A DNA stretch of 64,000 nucleotides from Diadophis punctatus similis (taxonomy: Eukaryota; Chordata; Lepidosauria; Squamata; Dipsadidae). The DNA is taken from assembly GCA_023053685.1 (NCBI GenBank), contig JALIGW010000032.1, positions 5,721,288 through 5,785,287 on the forward strand. The letters are read 5' to 3'. Made by a program: the position numbers and the translations under genes. This document shows, in pieces, positions 33,040 through 43,262 of the stretch (the first letter of the stretch is position 1; each line of letters starts with the position of its first letter). Under the pieces are notes generated by a model. The model searched no databases. It was not told the DNA's origin and was given only the letters and a program-made list of their open reading frames with translations.

Positions 33040-33195
33040 GATAATTTTGTATTTATTTATTTATTTTGTCATGTTTATGTAGTGTATATTGGAGGTGGTG
33101 ACCCTTTGAGAGCTGCATGCAACAAAATTTCATTTTAACATATGCTGATTAGTGGACATTCAAAGTGACGATAAAGTTATTCTAAGTCTAAGTCT
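33040..33195 (+). mobile_element. Possible non-LTR retroelement 3' end
   Basis: A (TATTT)n-like run, then 'gagagctgcatgcaacaaaa', an ATAAAG signal and the short repeated tail 'ttctaagtctaagtctc'. Family not recognised. Confidence 0.4.
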
Positions 33196-33309
33196 CCCAC
33201 CCCTCAAAATTTCAGAGGGCAGGGAGTAAGATAGCCACGGGTCTATCTGGGGTAATAATATCAAGCACAGTGAAGTGAAGAAAAAGGTTAGAAGTGTAAA
33301 CATCAAGAG

Positions 33310-33748
33310 TGCAAAGAAGGCCTAGAAAAACTGCAGAGAAGAGCAAGCAAGATGATGAGGGGACTGGAGGCTAAAACCTACGAAGAGCGGTTGCAGGAAC
33401 TGGGCATGGCTAGTCTAGGGAAGAGAAGGGACCAGGGGAGACATGATAGCATTGTTCCAATATTTGAGGGGCTGCCACAGAGAGGAGGGGGTCAAGCTAT
33501 TTTCCAAAGCACCCGAAGGCCAGGCAAGGAATAATGGATGGAAACTGACCAAGGAGAGATTCAACCTGGAAATAAGGAGGAACTTTCTGACAGGGAGAAC
33601 AATCAACCAGTGGAACAGAAGTTGCCTTGGGAAGTTGTGGGTGAAATGACTGAAATGGCATAAGGTTTCCTGCTTGAACAGGGGGTTGGACTAGAAGACC
33701 TCCAAGACCCCTCCCAACTCTGTTACTTTGTTGTTCTGTTATTTTGTC
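33310..33748 (+). mobile_element. CR1-type LINE 3' end
   Basis: 'ctgcagagaagagcaagcaa' through 'aggctaaaacctacgaagag' to 'ttgttctgttattttgtc'. A ~30-bp deletion before 'tgaaatgactgaaatggc' removes part of the 'gctccatcactggag' block. Confidence 0.88.
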
Positions 33749-33749
33749 T

Positions 33750-34800
33750 TAAAGTCCAAACTCAGTGGAGGAAATGCCTTCAAGGCAGTTAACACTCAGG
33801 TAATTCTAGTCATGAAATGCACAGCTGGAATGGTGGAGTGGACTCAAGCAGGCCCTGGATGGAAGGACCAAGAAAGTAAGGACAATGAATCATACTTTCA
33901 TCCTCGCAGCGATATGGACGGACACTATTGACCAGAGAAAATAGGTAGATACGGACTGTTTTGAGTACATCAAACGGTGGAAGAAGGAAAAAGGGATGAA
34001 TATCTGAAGGATAAAATAAAGATGATCCACTGAAGCTAGTTTCTCAGGAAGGTCTACTGAGTAGTGGAGAGACCAAACTGACTTACAAGAAAGATCAAAT
34101 TAAGAAAAGAAAAGAGGCATGGGAAGACAAAGCATTACATGGCCAGTACATTAAAAATAATAGCAAGCCAAGCAGTTAATAACAAGACCTGGCAATATCT
34201 AAGAGCAGGGGAGTTAAAGAAAGAGACGGAGGGGCTAATTCTGGCTGGAAAAGACCAAGGTTTTAAAACAATGCATTCAAAGCCAGAGTGGAGAAGACAG
34301 CAACAGGCAGCAAACGTCCCCTTCTGCAAAGAAGCTGAAGAAACAGGGGACCACCTGGGAAGCTGCTGACAGAAGATCGCCCAGACTGACTACAAGCAGC
34401 GGCACGACAAAGTAGCAACAATGGCGCATTGGAAGATCTGCAAGAAATATCATTTGACTGCAAGCAGGAACTGGTGGGACCATAGAACAGAGAAAGTCGT
34501 AGAAAGGGAAGAAGCTAAAGTGCTCTGGGACTTTAGAATTCAGACAGACAGACAGACAGGTACCTGTCCACATAACACCCCGGACTTAACAATTGTCGGT
34601 AAGAAAGACAAAAAAAAGTCTGGATAGCGGACATGGCAGTACCTGGAGAGAGAGCAGAAGAGAAGAGGAAGAGTAGCCATTGGTGCAATCCCAAAACATC
34701 TGGAGCACCGCTTGAACATGGTCAGTATTGACGAAATCCCCATCAGTCAGCTTTACGTGGAACAGCTGACCTCCTGCAACAATACTTTAATGCTAGGGAG
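33750..34800 (+). mobile_element. R4-like LINE relic with C-terminal endonuclease region
   Basis: Broken + frames give AVNTQVILVMKCTAGMVEWT, FHPRSDMDG, then KTWQYLRAGELKKETEGLIL, a degraded Cys-rich segment, VLWDFRIQTDR and NTPDLTIVGKKDKKK, and finally SIDEIPISQLY. This order (RT thumb, zinc knuckle, WDF, PD-x-KK nuclease core, C-terminal ISQL) matches LINEs with a restriction-like endonuclease. R4 is such a clade known from Anolis. Stops and frameshifts show it is dead. Confidence 0.72.
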
Positions 34801-34851
34801 TTGCCTGGAGTAAACACTGACTTGAAGGCGTGCACACGTGTGCGAGCGTGC

Positions 34852-34856
34852 TCACA

Positions 34857-34951
<95 letters not shown>
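34852..34951. repeat. Compound microsatellite (CA)n(GA)n
   Basis: CA units to about 34891, then GA units to 34951. Confidence 0.97.
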
Positions 34952-34952
<1 letters not shown>

Positions 34953-34964
34953 CAACAATAAAGA

Positions 34965-35510
34965 ACCAGCAGTCAAGAAATATGCTACAGACAAGCCCTT
35001 GTTAGAGCAGCCTTGAAGGAAAAGAGATTCGGATGTCAAGATGTGTCTAAATCTACAAAGATCAGAATCATGCAAGCAACTCTATTCCCCGTGGCATTTT
35101 ACAGAAGCAGAAATTGGATTTTGAAGAAGCAGGATAGGAAGAGTATTGACACTTCTGATCTTGGGTATGGGAGAAGACTGGCGAATCCATGATTAAAAAA
35201 AACATGTTGTTTTTTAAAAAGAAGGATCATCAAACAAATCAATGTAGAGTATTTCCTTGAAGCAAATATGGCCAGGCTCAAATTATCCGGCTGGAGACCC
35301 AGGAAGCTCTCCGGAGAAGGCTCTGATGCTGGGAAAGGTGGAAGGAAATAGAAGAAAAGGAGGACCAGCAGAGAGGTGGATGAACTGACTTGTAGTGGTG
35401 GTAGATCTGCTATTGGAAGACCTGAAGGAACAGTTGGGGACAGATTATCTGGGGGGGGATCTATGTTGTTATTAAGAGTCAACAATGACTTGATGGCAGC
35501 TGATCAATCG
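34965..35510 (+). mobile_element. Bov-B/RTE-like LINE 3' relic
   Basis: + frames include KIRIMQATLFPVAF-like and WILKKQDRKSIDTSDL-like readings with frameshifts, then EGRRKRGRPAERW-like. The 3' end 'aagagtcaacaatgacttga' corresponds to the Bov-B terminal 'aagagtcggacacgactga' block. 5'-truncated and inactive. Confidence 0.62.
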
Positions 35511-35590
35511 ATCAAGATGAAGATCCGGCTCTCTGGAGAAGACAGTGGCACCAATAAAGGAGATTATTTGTCACTCAGAATTGACAGGAG

Positions 35591-35729
35591 GGATCCCTGG
35601 TGCTCTTTGAACTTTGTTGCTTTCTTGCAGACATTTCATTACCCAACTAGGTGACATCATCAGTGGTAGTCATGATGTCACCTAGTTTGGGTAATGAAAT
35701 GTCTGCAAGAAAGCAACCAAGCTCAGAAG
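35591..35729. mobile_element. Hammerhead-like repeat family 1, tight palindrome
   Basis: A minus unit (35591-35668) and a plus unit (35671-35729) meet at 'cagtggtagtcatgatg', giving a ~140-bp fold-back. The minus unit keeps CTGATGA, and GAAATGTC instead of GAAACGTC. Confidence 0.65.
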
Positions 35730-35734
35730 TCAGT

Positions 35735-36010
35735 AATGCTGGGAAAGGTAAAAGAGAAGAGAAGAAGAAGAGGACTAACCAAAGTTGGATGGGTCTTGGG
35801 CAGGGGGCTGGTCTAGAAGACCTCCATGGTCCCTTCCAGCCCTAGGATTCTGTGATTCAGTGGTAGTGCTGATGGGTCAACTATTGGAAGACTTGAAGGA
35901 TCAATTTGGCAGCAGATCATCCTTTGGGGGGGGGGAAATCTATGTTGTTGCTGAGAGTCAACAATGACTTGATGGCACCCAGTCCATCAATCAAAATGAA
36001 GACCTGACCT
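35735..36010 (+). mobile_element. Bov-B/RTE-like 3' end, second copy, with CR1 piece
   Basis: 'gctgggaaaggtaaaagaga' to 'aagagtcaacaatgact'-type end ('gagagtcaacaatgacttga', about 35953). A CR1 3' tail (about 35790-35862, 'ggctggtctagaagacctcc') sits inside it. Confidence 0.6.
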
Positions 36011-36283
36011 CTGGATAAGTTGATAATGCTGGGAAAGGTGGAAGAAAACAGAGGACGAGGAGGGCCAGCAGGCAGGGGGAGGGGCTCAGTTGTAGGGGTG
36101 ATGGGTCCACTATGGGAAGACCGGAAGGACCAGGTTGGAGACAAATCATCCTTGAATCGTCTGCATTGTTGCTAAGTGTCAGCCAAGAGGTGATGGGGCC
36201 ATCCTTGGAAGATCTGAAGGACCAGGTGGTGTAGATCCACCTGGAGAAAGTCTACCTACTTGGCCACTAAGAGTCAGCATCAA
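36011..36283 (+). mobile_element. Bov-B/RTE-like 3' end, third copy
   Basis: Another 'aatgctgggaaaggtgga' start and 'gccactaagagtcagcatca' end. Together with the two preceding copies it forms three successive partial 3' ends in the same orientation. Confidence 0.55.
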
Positions 36284-36340
36284 CTTATTTATTTATTTAT
36301 TTATTAGTTGCATTTGTATGCCGCCCACTCCAGAGAGACA
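36284..36340 (-). mobile_element. L2-like LINE, terminal stub with (TTTA)n tail
   Basis: (TTTA)n followed by 'tgtatgccgcccactcc', the inverse of the 'gggcggc' end of the LINE seen at 46839. Confidence 0.6.
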
Positions 36341-37264
36341 AGTGTTGATATTGTGATGCAAACGGCACCTGCTTGTGCCGGACATCAGGACAGATCTTTT
36401 GTGAATGATGCCTCATCGCGTTCATTGGCACTGCGGCTTGTTACCAATGCTACTATCCCCACTTCCTAACTGACATTTATTTAACATGAAAAGACTTTTT
36501 AAAAAGCCCGAGAAAGGCCACCAAATCCAGTCCTTCCAGAGGCTGGTGGGCCAGGAGTGGGGAGTGGGCTCCCTCCTGACTGGGTGGCCACACAATTGCA
36601 GCCAGTGCTTGTCTCCCCACCCACCCCCTCTCCCCCGCTGCCCCCCTTCAAGCAGACATAGATTCCCGGGGGGGAGGGGAGGAGGGGGAGCTGCACTAAT
36701 TACGCAGCATTCATTATTAATGGGATGAAATTGCCCGGAGGAGCCCATGTAATGCAAATAGTGATACAAGATATTAGTTTGAGCATTTAATGCGCGTGTT
36801 TGTTCATTATCTTCCTCTGCCCATGGAGTCATTGAACTGAAGTCACTGTCTGGATGGAGTTGGAACCTCCCTCCGGCTTCTCTCCCTCTGGCCCTGCAGC
36901 CCCTCCCCAGATGCAGCCATGTCTCTGAGTGCCCCCCACCCCCACCCCTTCTCGGAGCTCCTGGTCTGCGGACGCCAAAGTGCTTTCTAGCTGGGCTTGC
37001 CCACATCTAAATTAAGCATGTGAATTTGGCAGCGATGGTGGAAATGCCCCTCGGGAGTTGGAGGCCCTGCAAAATCCAGGGGTTCTCTTGTGGGGTGATC
37101 TTTGCCCACGGAAGAGACTGCAGAGGTGCTGAGCCACAGGTTGGCAGATGGATGAGTCAACTGTCCAGATGTTGGTCTCTGAGGGAGCCTGGGGGAGGGG
37201 CTGAAGCGGTCATTCCTGCCTGGACCCAGCAGGTCGATGGGGTTTCCCCAGGAAGACTTTGAGC
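36341..37264. other. Non-repeat stretch with homeodomain/octamer cluster
   Basis: About 36685-36860 is AT-rich: TAATTA (36696), 'cattcattattaatggg', a perfect octamer ATGCAAAT (36752-36759) and TTTAATG. It looks like an enhancer-type conserved block flanked by GC-rich DNA. No coding call. Confidence 0.4.
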
Positions 37265-37470
37265 TTATTTGTGTTGTTGAAGACTTTTCAGGACCCAAGT
37301 GGGGAACACCATCAGTGGTAGAAGGGAGTGGGTTTTGCGAGGAGGAGGAGGAGGAGGAGGAGGAGGAGGAGGAGGATAGTGGAGTCCTTGGTGGTCTCTG
37401 CTTGCTTTTCTTGCAGATGTTTCATTACCCAACTAAGTAATATTATCAATGCTAGAAGAGAATGGGTGGG
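37265..37470 (-). mobile_element. Hammerhead-like repeat family 1, two units with (GGA)n
   Basis: Units at 37268-37340 and 37381-37470 separated by a pure (GGA)n run (37343-37376). Both cores are degraded on the minus strand. Confidence 0.6.
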
Positions 37471-37494
37471 TGCCCAGGGAGATTTTCAGTCAAA

Positions 37495-37667
37495 CTTGTC
37501 CAGTGGAACAGTTTGCCATCAGAAGTTGTAGGTACTTCATCACTGGGGGGGTTTTAAGAAGAGACAGGACAGACACTTGTGCAGAATGGTATAGGGTCTC
37601 CTGCCTGAGCATGGGGTTGGACTAGAAGACCTCCAAGGTCCCTCCCTTCTGGTTCTATTCTGATTGA
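37495..37667 (+). mobile_element. CR1-type LINE 3' end
   Basis: 'ccagtggaacagtttgccat' to 'cttctggttctattctgatt'. Directly followed by a family 2 fold-back. Confidence 0.86.
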
Positions 37668-37669
37668 GG

Positions 37670-37850
37670 TGCTTTTCCCAAAAGGCAACTGGACTTCCTT
37701 GGTTTCCTCCTTGAAAACGTTTCGCTTCTCATCCAAGGAGCCTCTTCAGAACCGAAGACCTGGAGAAGCTTCTTGGATGAGAAGCGAAACATTTTCAAGG
37801 AGGAAACCAAGGAAGTCCAGTTGCCTTTTGGGAGAAGAGAGAGGGAGGGG
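37670..37850. mobile_element. Hammerhead-like repeat family 2, best fold-back
   Basis: Long arms 37673-37745 and 37768-37837: 'aaaaggcaactggacttcct' pairs with 'aggaagtccagttgcctttt', and 'cgcttctcatccaagg' with 'cttggatgagaagcg'. Only ~20 bp of centre. Confidence 0.72.
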
Positions 37851-37929
37851 TCCATGCTAGGGGCTTGTCCTGTCAGGGTTGGTGGGAAGGGTCTTCTTGA
37901 GACCAAGCAACTGATTTGCCGGACAATGG

Positions 37930-38036
37930 AGTCAGAAAGGCTCATAAAATGGGGTAAAACTCATTTAACAACTGTCTTGCTTAGCAACAGAAATGTTGTG
38001 CTCCATTGTGGTCATAAGTCAAGGACTGCCTGTCAT
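37930..38036 (-). mobile_element. TA-MITE, right third only
   Basis: 'ggctcataaaatggggtaaa' to 'cataagtcaaggactgcctg'. Confidence 0.75.
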
Positions 38037-38115
38037 GTAGAGGAAGGGCCGGCTGATGTCCAGTTGGGAGGCAGCCCCTTCATTTGGGCTCCTTTTCAGC
38101 CTTTCCTGAGTAAAT

Positions 38116-38486
38116 GCAGGTAGCCCTCGGCTGTTGCTAAGCGAGACGGTTGTTAAGTGAGTTATGCCCCATTTCATGAGCTTTATTGCAATTGTTAAAT
38201 GAATCCCTGCAGTTGTTAAGCTAGGCACACGGTCATTAAGTGAATCCTGCTTCCCCATTGACTTCGCTTGTCAGAAGGTCACAAAAATTGATCATGTGAC
38301 CCCGGGACACTGCGACAGTCATATATATACGAGTCAGTTGCCGAGTACCTGAATTTTGATCACGTGACTGTGGGCAGGCTGCAACGGTCATAAGTGCGAA
38401 AAAAGGTCCTAAAAGACATTTTTTTCAGTGCCATTGCAACTTTGAGCAGCCACTAAACGAATGAATGTAAGACGAGGACTCCCTGT
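38116..38486 (+). mobile_element. TA-MITE, near full length
   Basis: Left end 'caggtagccctcggctg' (a short deletion removes the 'ttacgaccac' part), right end 'gacgaggactccctg'. TCACGTGA at 38360. Confidence 0.8.
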
Positions 38487-38798
38487 TTAGGGAAAGGGAG
38501 TGGGGGGGGGGCTGCAGCCGAAGCCAGGGGCGCTCCGATCCTTTTGAAGCAGGGGTGAGAGAGAAAGGGGAAGCCAGGCTCTGACGCAGCAGCAGCCAAG
38601 GCGGACAAAAGGGGTCTTTCTTTGCAGAGCCCAGCCCTTTGCACCCCAATTACCAGCCATTGGGCAGTTCTCGGAGGGAGGTGGGGCGGACGGGTGGCTG
38701 TGCCAGCAAGCCAGCATCAGAAGGGATTTGGCAAATTAAGCCGGTGCCAAGCCTGACTTTGCATCCGGAAGGCGAGGCTTCAGATGTAATGAGCGTGG
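38487..38798. other. GC-rich unassigned stretch
   Basis: Several overlapping frames are open on the minus strand with no recognisable domain. Confidence 0.3.
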
Positions 38799-38898
38799 GA
38801 GAGAGAGAGAGAATAAGAGAAGGAATGAGAGAGAGAGGAACAGAGAACACGAGGAGAAAGAGGGAGAAAAGGAGTGAGAGAGAAAGAGCAAGAAACAG

Positions 38899-38950
<52 letters not shown>

Positions 38951-39025
38951 AAAGGGAGTGAGTGACAGAGAAAGATGAGAGAAAGAATGAGAAGAGAGTA
39001 AGTGAGAGAGAATGAGGAAAGTGAG

Positions 39026-39068
<43 letters not shown>

Positions 39069-39157
39069 AGAGGGAGAGAAGGAAAGGGAGTGAGTGACAG
39101 AGAAAGATGAGAGAAAGAATGAGAAGAGAATAAGTGAGAGAGAATGAGGAAAGTGAG

Positions 39158-39230
<73 letters not shown>

Positions 39231-39303
39231 TGTGTGTGTGTGAGAGAGAGAGAGGGGGAGAGGGAGAGGGAGAGGGAGAGAGAGGGAGAGAGGGGTAGAG
39301 TCA
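38799..39303. repeat. Purine (GA)n array with 132-bp higher-order repeat
   Basis: Long (GA)n runs separated by two near-identical ~85-bp blocks starting 'gaaggaaagggagtgagtga' at 38946 and 39078. The period is therefore 132 bp. A short (TG)n lies at 39231-39241. Poly Ser-Leu frames on the minus strand are artefacts. Confidence 0.95.
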
Positions 39304-39934
39304 AACAGACAGACACTGGCTCCCAATATCCCAGCCAGCCAGCCCTGAGTTAATCGCTGTCCTTTTCGCCTTCTTCAAAGTTGCTCGTGCGGTGGGGCAG
39401 CCTGGGGGTGGGGGGGGTGGGAGAGAGATCAGAGTCCGGCAAGGAGATTAGTTGCCTTGGCCTGAGCAGCAGCTCCGGGGAGGAAGTGCAGGAGAGGAAG
39501 GGAACCAACCTACCGCAGAGAACGCAGAGAACGTAGCCCGGCTGGGAAGTGGAGAAGGGCAGGTGGGTTGCTGGCTTTGACTTGGGGCACGGGGGGGGGG
39601 AGGCGGGGGTTCCTTTGGTTTGGACTCGCCTGTTGTCTGAAGCCCCCCTAGCAGAGGACAAGGCAGTGAGGAAGATCCTGACGGGTGATGCAGAATCTTG
39701 GAAACGGAGTTAAGTCCAACCTCCAGCCCTCCTTCATTTATTAGCGAATTGGCCGGGGGGGGGGTCTCGGAGGGAGGGTCGGTCGTTGGTGGGAGGACTT
39801 TTCTCCCAGAATGCAGGACCCTCAGAGTTGACCCTCCTTTTTCTGGATTTAGGCCAACTCAGAAATATCCATCCTTAATGTTGCTTTCCCAGCCCCAGAG
39901 CTAGTGTTGTCTGGAATCATTTATTTTTATTTCT
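39304..39934. other. Non-repeat stretch, no gene seen
   Basis: GC-rich with G homopolymers near 39589 and 39755. Nothing recognised. Confidence 0.3.
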
Positions 39935-40431
39935 TTATTAAGAAAATGTATATGGCTGCCCATCACATTCCCAGTGACTCTGGGTAATTTGCAGAAATAA
40001 AGCCTGAAACACAGCCCTCAATCACCCCACCCCCACCCCACCCTGGCAATGACAACCAAACCAGATGGGCTCCGTATCCCCCTGGGGTCCCCTGGCCAAA
40101 CCACGTCTTCAGGGCCTTTCCAAAGAGTGTCAAGGTGGAGACCAGTCTTATCTCTGCAGGGATGATGTTCCACAGGGAGGGAGCCACCACGGAGAAGGTC
40201 CTTCTTCTGGGTCCCACCAGATGGACCTTCTTAAGAGAGGAGACCCATAACATTTCCTAGCTCCCTGCTCTGGTGGGTCAAGTAGAGATGACTGGTCCTT
40301 CAAATAACAGGGAGTGAGCCACCACGGAGAAGGCTCCTCTTCTTGGACCCACCAGATGGACTTCCTTAGGAGAGGGGATCCCTAAAATTCCCTGCCTTCC
40401 TGCTCTGGTGGGTCGAGTAGAGATGACTGGG
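39935..40431 (-). mobile_element. L2-like LINE 3' fragment with tandem duplication
   Basis: The minus-strand peptide includes VHLVGPRRRTFSVVAPSLWN and IPAEIRLVSTLTLFGKALKT, the C-terminal end seen in L2/CR1-group LINEs. The 3' part has AATAAA (minus) near the left end. A ~137-bp block starting 'gagccaccacggagaagg' (about 40180 and 40317) is duplicated in tandem. Confidence 0.72.
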
Positions 40432-40436
40432 AATTG

Positions 40437-40490
40437 AGGGTCCTTGGTGCTCTCTGAGCTTGGTGGTTTTCTTGCAGACGTTTCATTTTT
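40437..40490 (-). mobile_element. Hammerhead-like repeat family 1, half unit
   Basis: 'ggtccttggtgctctctgag' to 'gcagacgtttcat'. GAAACGTC is kept on the minus strand but the CTGATGA half is missing. Confidence 0.55.
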
Positions 40491-40577
40491 CGTGGGCCAT
40501 GGGGGGATGTGTTTGTAAGTAGGTTTCAGTGGAGAAATGGCTGGAGACAGGTCTGCTGATGTCCTTTGGGTCCTCCA

Positions 40578-40660
40578 GATCAGGAGTCTCCAACCTTGGC
40601 AACTTTAAGCCTGGCGGACCTCAACTCCCAGAATTCCCCAGCCAGCTCCAGAGGTCCACT
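40578..40660. mobile_element. hAT-like MITE family A, one arm
   Basis: 'caggagtctccaaccttggc' then 'ctcaactcccagaattcccc'. The second arm is absent. Confidence 0.7.
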
Positions 40661-41547
40661 CAGCACAGTTGTAGCCCCATTCTGGACAGGACCAGTGGCC
40701 CTTGGATCCATGTCCCAACCATCAGGTGACCACTCTCGTGACTCCAGCTTGGGGGAAGAGGACTTTTTTGGGGCAGTTGTGAGGCAGGATGGCAGCCTGA
40801 ATTGTCCTCTGTAACCTTCATCAAGAGTTGGGTTGCAGGGATTGGCAAGGATTCTGCAACATCTGCCATTCCAGCAAAACTGGAGGTGCCAGACCCCCTG
40901 TTCTCCAAGTTCTCCATCCTGAGCAGGTTCTCCAGATGTGACACCTACAGGCATGCAAGCTTAGCTGGCTCCAAGGCAGCTTCCTGCACGTGCCACATCT
41001 GGAGAACCTAGAGAACAGGACACCTCCAATTTTGCTGGCACATCTGCAGACGTTGCAGAACCCTTGCCAATCAGGGCCCGTGAGACCACCGGCAAGATGG
41101 AGACAGAGGGGGGAAAGAGATAAATTCAGATTTGGGGCTCACAAGCAAGCAGAGCGCTCTCCCTTCTGATCGCTGGGTCTAATAGTCAACCTTGCCTGCT
41201 GCTTTCTCCGATTCTGTTTATTCATTCAGCTTGTCACCCCGCAAAGTCCCACTTACTCATGAAGCCTAGCCTGGAATGACTTATTAGTCATGACAGATAA
41301 ATAGAAGCCACCTCTCCGGAAGTGGGATTTATCAGCACACCAGTTCTGGGGGAGGGAGGGGAAGGGATGGGGAGGGGGGAGTGATGATCTGGCTGGCTGG
41401 TGTGGAGGCAGAAAACTGCTGTGAACCAACCGAGGTCTTCTATTAGTAACTGAGCTGGCAAGGAAGAGAGAACTGTTGACAGGCTACAATGAAGAGAAGA
41501 CCTCAAACAACGTTGTGCTAATCAGGATTTTTTTTAAGGATGAGTTT
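40661..41547. other. Unassigned apart from the fold-back
   Basis: Outside 40840-41072 nothing is assigned. Frames on both strands look non-coding. Confidence 0.3.
40840..41072. repeat. Long imperfect inverted repeat (fold-back)
   Basis: Left arm 'gattggcaaggattctgcaa' pairs with right end 'ttgcagaacccttgccaatc'. Inner segments 'ggttctccagatgtg' and 'cacatctggagaacc' also pair. Arms of ~90-100 bp, loop ~45 bp. Family unknown, MITE-like. Confidence 0.8.
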
Positions 41548-41569
41548 GTTTGTTTGTTTGTTTGTTTGT

Positions 41570-41648
<79 letters not shown>

Positions 41649-41760
41649 TTTGGTAGTTTTTCTATGCCGCCCTACTCCCTCAGGACTCAGGGCAGCGTAC
41701 AACATTTTGTAAAAAACTCCAAACAATTTTAAAAAGACAGTTTAAACAGTTAAATATATA
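41548..41760 (-). mobile_element. L2-like LINE 3' end with (TTTG)n(TTTA)n tail
   Basis: About 100 bp of TTTG then TTTA units (A-rich tail on the minus strand), followed by 'gccgccctactccctcagga' and 'cagggcagcgtacaac', the same 3' end as 46839. An (AT)n run follows at about 41755. Confidence 0.78.
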
Positions 41761-41861
41761 TATATATATACACCATACATACACGGAGTTACAGGAAAGG
41801 CAGGGGTGGGGTGGTCCTCTCCTGCTTGCAGGCTCTTTCAAGGTGCCTTGCAGAAGGCAAT

Positions 41862-42232
41862 AGAATGAATGAGCTGGAAGGGACCTTGGAGATCTTCTAG
41901 TCCAGCCCCCTGCTCAAACAGGAGAAACTGTACTACTTCAGATGAGTGACTGTGTAGACTCTTCTTAAAAACCTCCAGTGATAAGAGCACCCACGATTTC
42001 CAGAGGCAAGAAGTTCCGCTGGTTAATTGTCCTCACTGTTAGGAAGTTTCTCCTTAATTCCAGGTTGCTTCTCTCCTTGATAAGTTTCCAACCATTGTTT
42101 CTTGTCCTGCCCTCAGGTGCTTTGGAGAATAATTTGACCCCCTCTTCTTCGTGGCAGCCCCTCAAATACAGGAACACTGCTATCTTGTCCCCCCTAGTCC
42201 TTCTTTTCTTTAGACTAGCACTAGCCAAACCC
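41862..42232 (-). mobile_element. CR1-type LINE 3' fragment
   Basis: 'gaatgagctggaagggacc' to 'agactagcactagccaaac'. The minus-strand frame reads KRRTRGDKIAVFLYLRGCHE and NLELRRNFLTVRTINQRN. Confidence 0.88.
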
Positions 42233-42250
42233 AACTGTGTTGGTCAACTT

Positions 42251-42500
42251 ACAGAATAACAGAGTTGGAAGGGGCCTTGGAGGTCTTCTAGTCCACCCCC
42301 CATGCTCAAGCAGAGAACCTATACTATTTCAGATGAGTGACTGTCGGCTCTTCTTAAAAGCCTCCAGGGATGGAGCAGCCACAGCTTCTGAAAGCAATCC
42401 GTTCCATCGGTTGAGTGGTCTCACTGCCAGGAAATTCCTCTTGGGTTCTCCTTGATCACTTTCCATCCATTGCTTCTTGTTCTGCCTTCAGGTGCTGCTT
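42251..42500 (-). mobile_element. CR1-type LINE 3' fragment
   Basis: A second CR1 3' end 20 bp after the first in the same orientation ('acagaataacagagttggaa' to 'ttctgccttcaggtgct'). Confidence 0.87.
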
Positions 42501-42667
42501 CCTCAGTTGGTCTCCCGGAGCTGAAGAGGACTTGCCAGGGGAAATCAGGAGAGGCGGGATGGGGGCCAACCACCCTTTTCTCCTGCCCTTCTTTCTTGGT
42601 GGGTTCACTCAACAGACTTAATCAAAGAAAGACTCATTTGCCCAGCGAGTGAAGTTTGTCTCCATTC
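42501..42667. other. Unassigned spacer
   Basis: Nothing assigned. Confidence 0.3.
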
Positions 42668-43262
42668 AGTGCAGTGAAGAGCAACAAAGACGATGAGGGG
42701 TCTGGAGGCTAAATTGTATGATGAATGGTTGAGGGTGAAATAGGTATCTTTAGTCTAAGGAAGAGAAGGATCGGATGGGGGAGACATGATAGCATCTTCC
42801 AACCCTTGATTGGAACTTATTCTTGGAAGCACCTGAGGGCAGGAGAAGAAGAAGCGATGGGTGGAAGCTTATCAAAGAGAGATCCAACCTAGAATTAAGG
42901 AGGAATTTCTTGACAGTGAACAATTAATGGCTTGCCTCCAGACAGGTGTTCCATCACTGGAGGTTTTTAAGAATAGCAACACCAATAGCACGTAGACTTA
43001 TATACTGCTTTCCAGCCCTCTCTAAGCGGTTTACAGAGTCAGTCTTTTGCCCTCAACAATCTGGGTCCCCATTTACCCACGTCGGAAGGATGGAAGGCTG
43101 AGTCGACCTTGAGCCGCTCGGGATCAAACTCCAGGCTGTGAAAATGCAATACTGCCTTTTAACCACTACGCCACCAGGAAGAATGGAACAGGGTCTCCTG
43201 CTCAAGCAGGGGGTTGGGCTAGAAGACCTCCAAGGTCCCTTCCACCTCTGTGATTCTACATT
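42668..43262 (+). mobile_element. CR1-type LINE 3' end split by a SINE
   Basis: 'gcagtgaagagcaacaaaga' to 'ggaggtttttaagaat', then the L2-tail SINE, then 'agaatggaacagggtctcct' to 'cacctctgtgattctacat'. Confidence 0.86.
42976..43180 (-). mobile_element. L2-tail SINE inserted in CR1
   Basis: Reverse copy: tail side 'agcaacaccaatagcacg' at the left, head 'accactacgccacc' at the right. Flanked by AAGAAT on both sides, read as a short target duplication. The B box is mutated (gggatcaaactcc). Confidence 0.82.
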
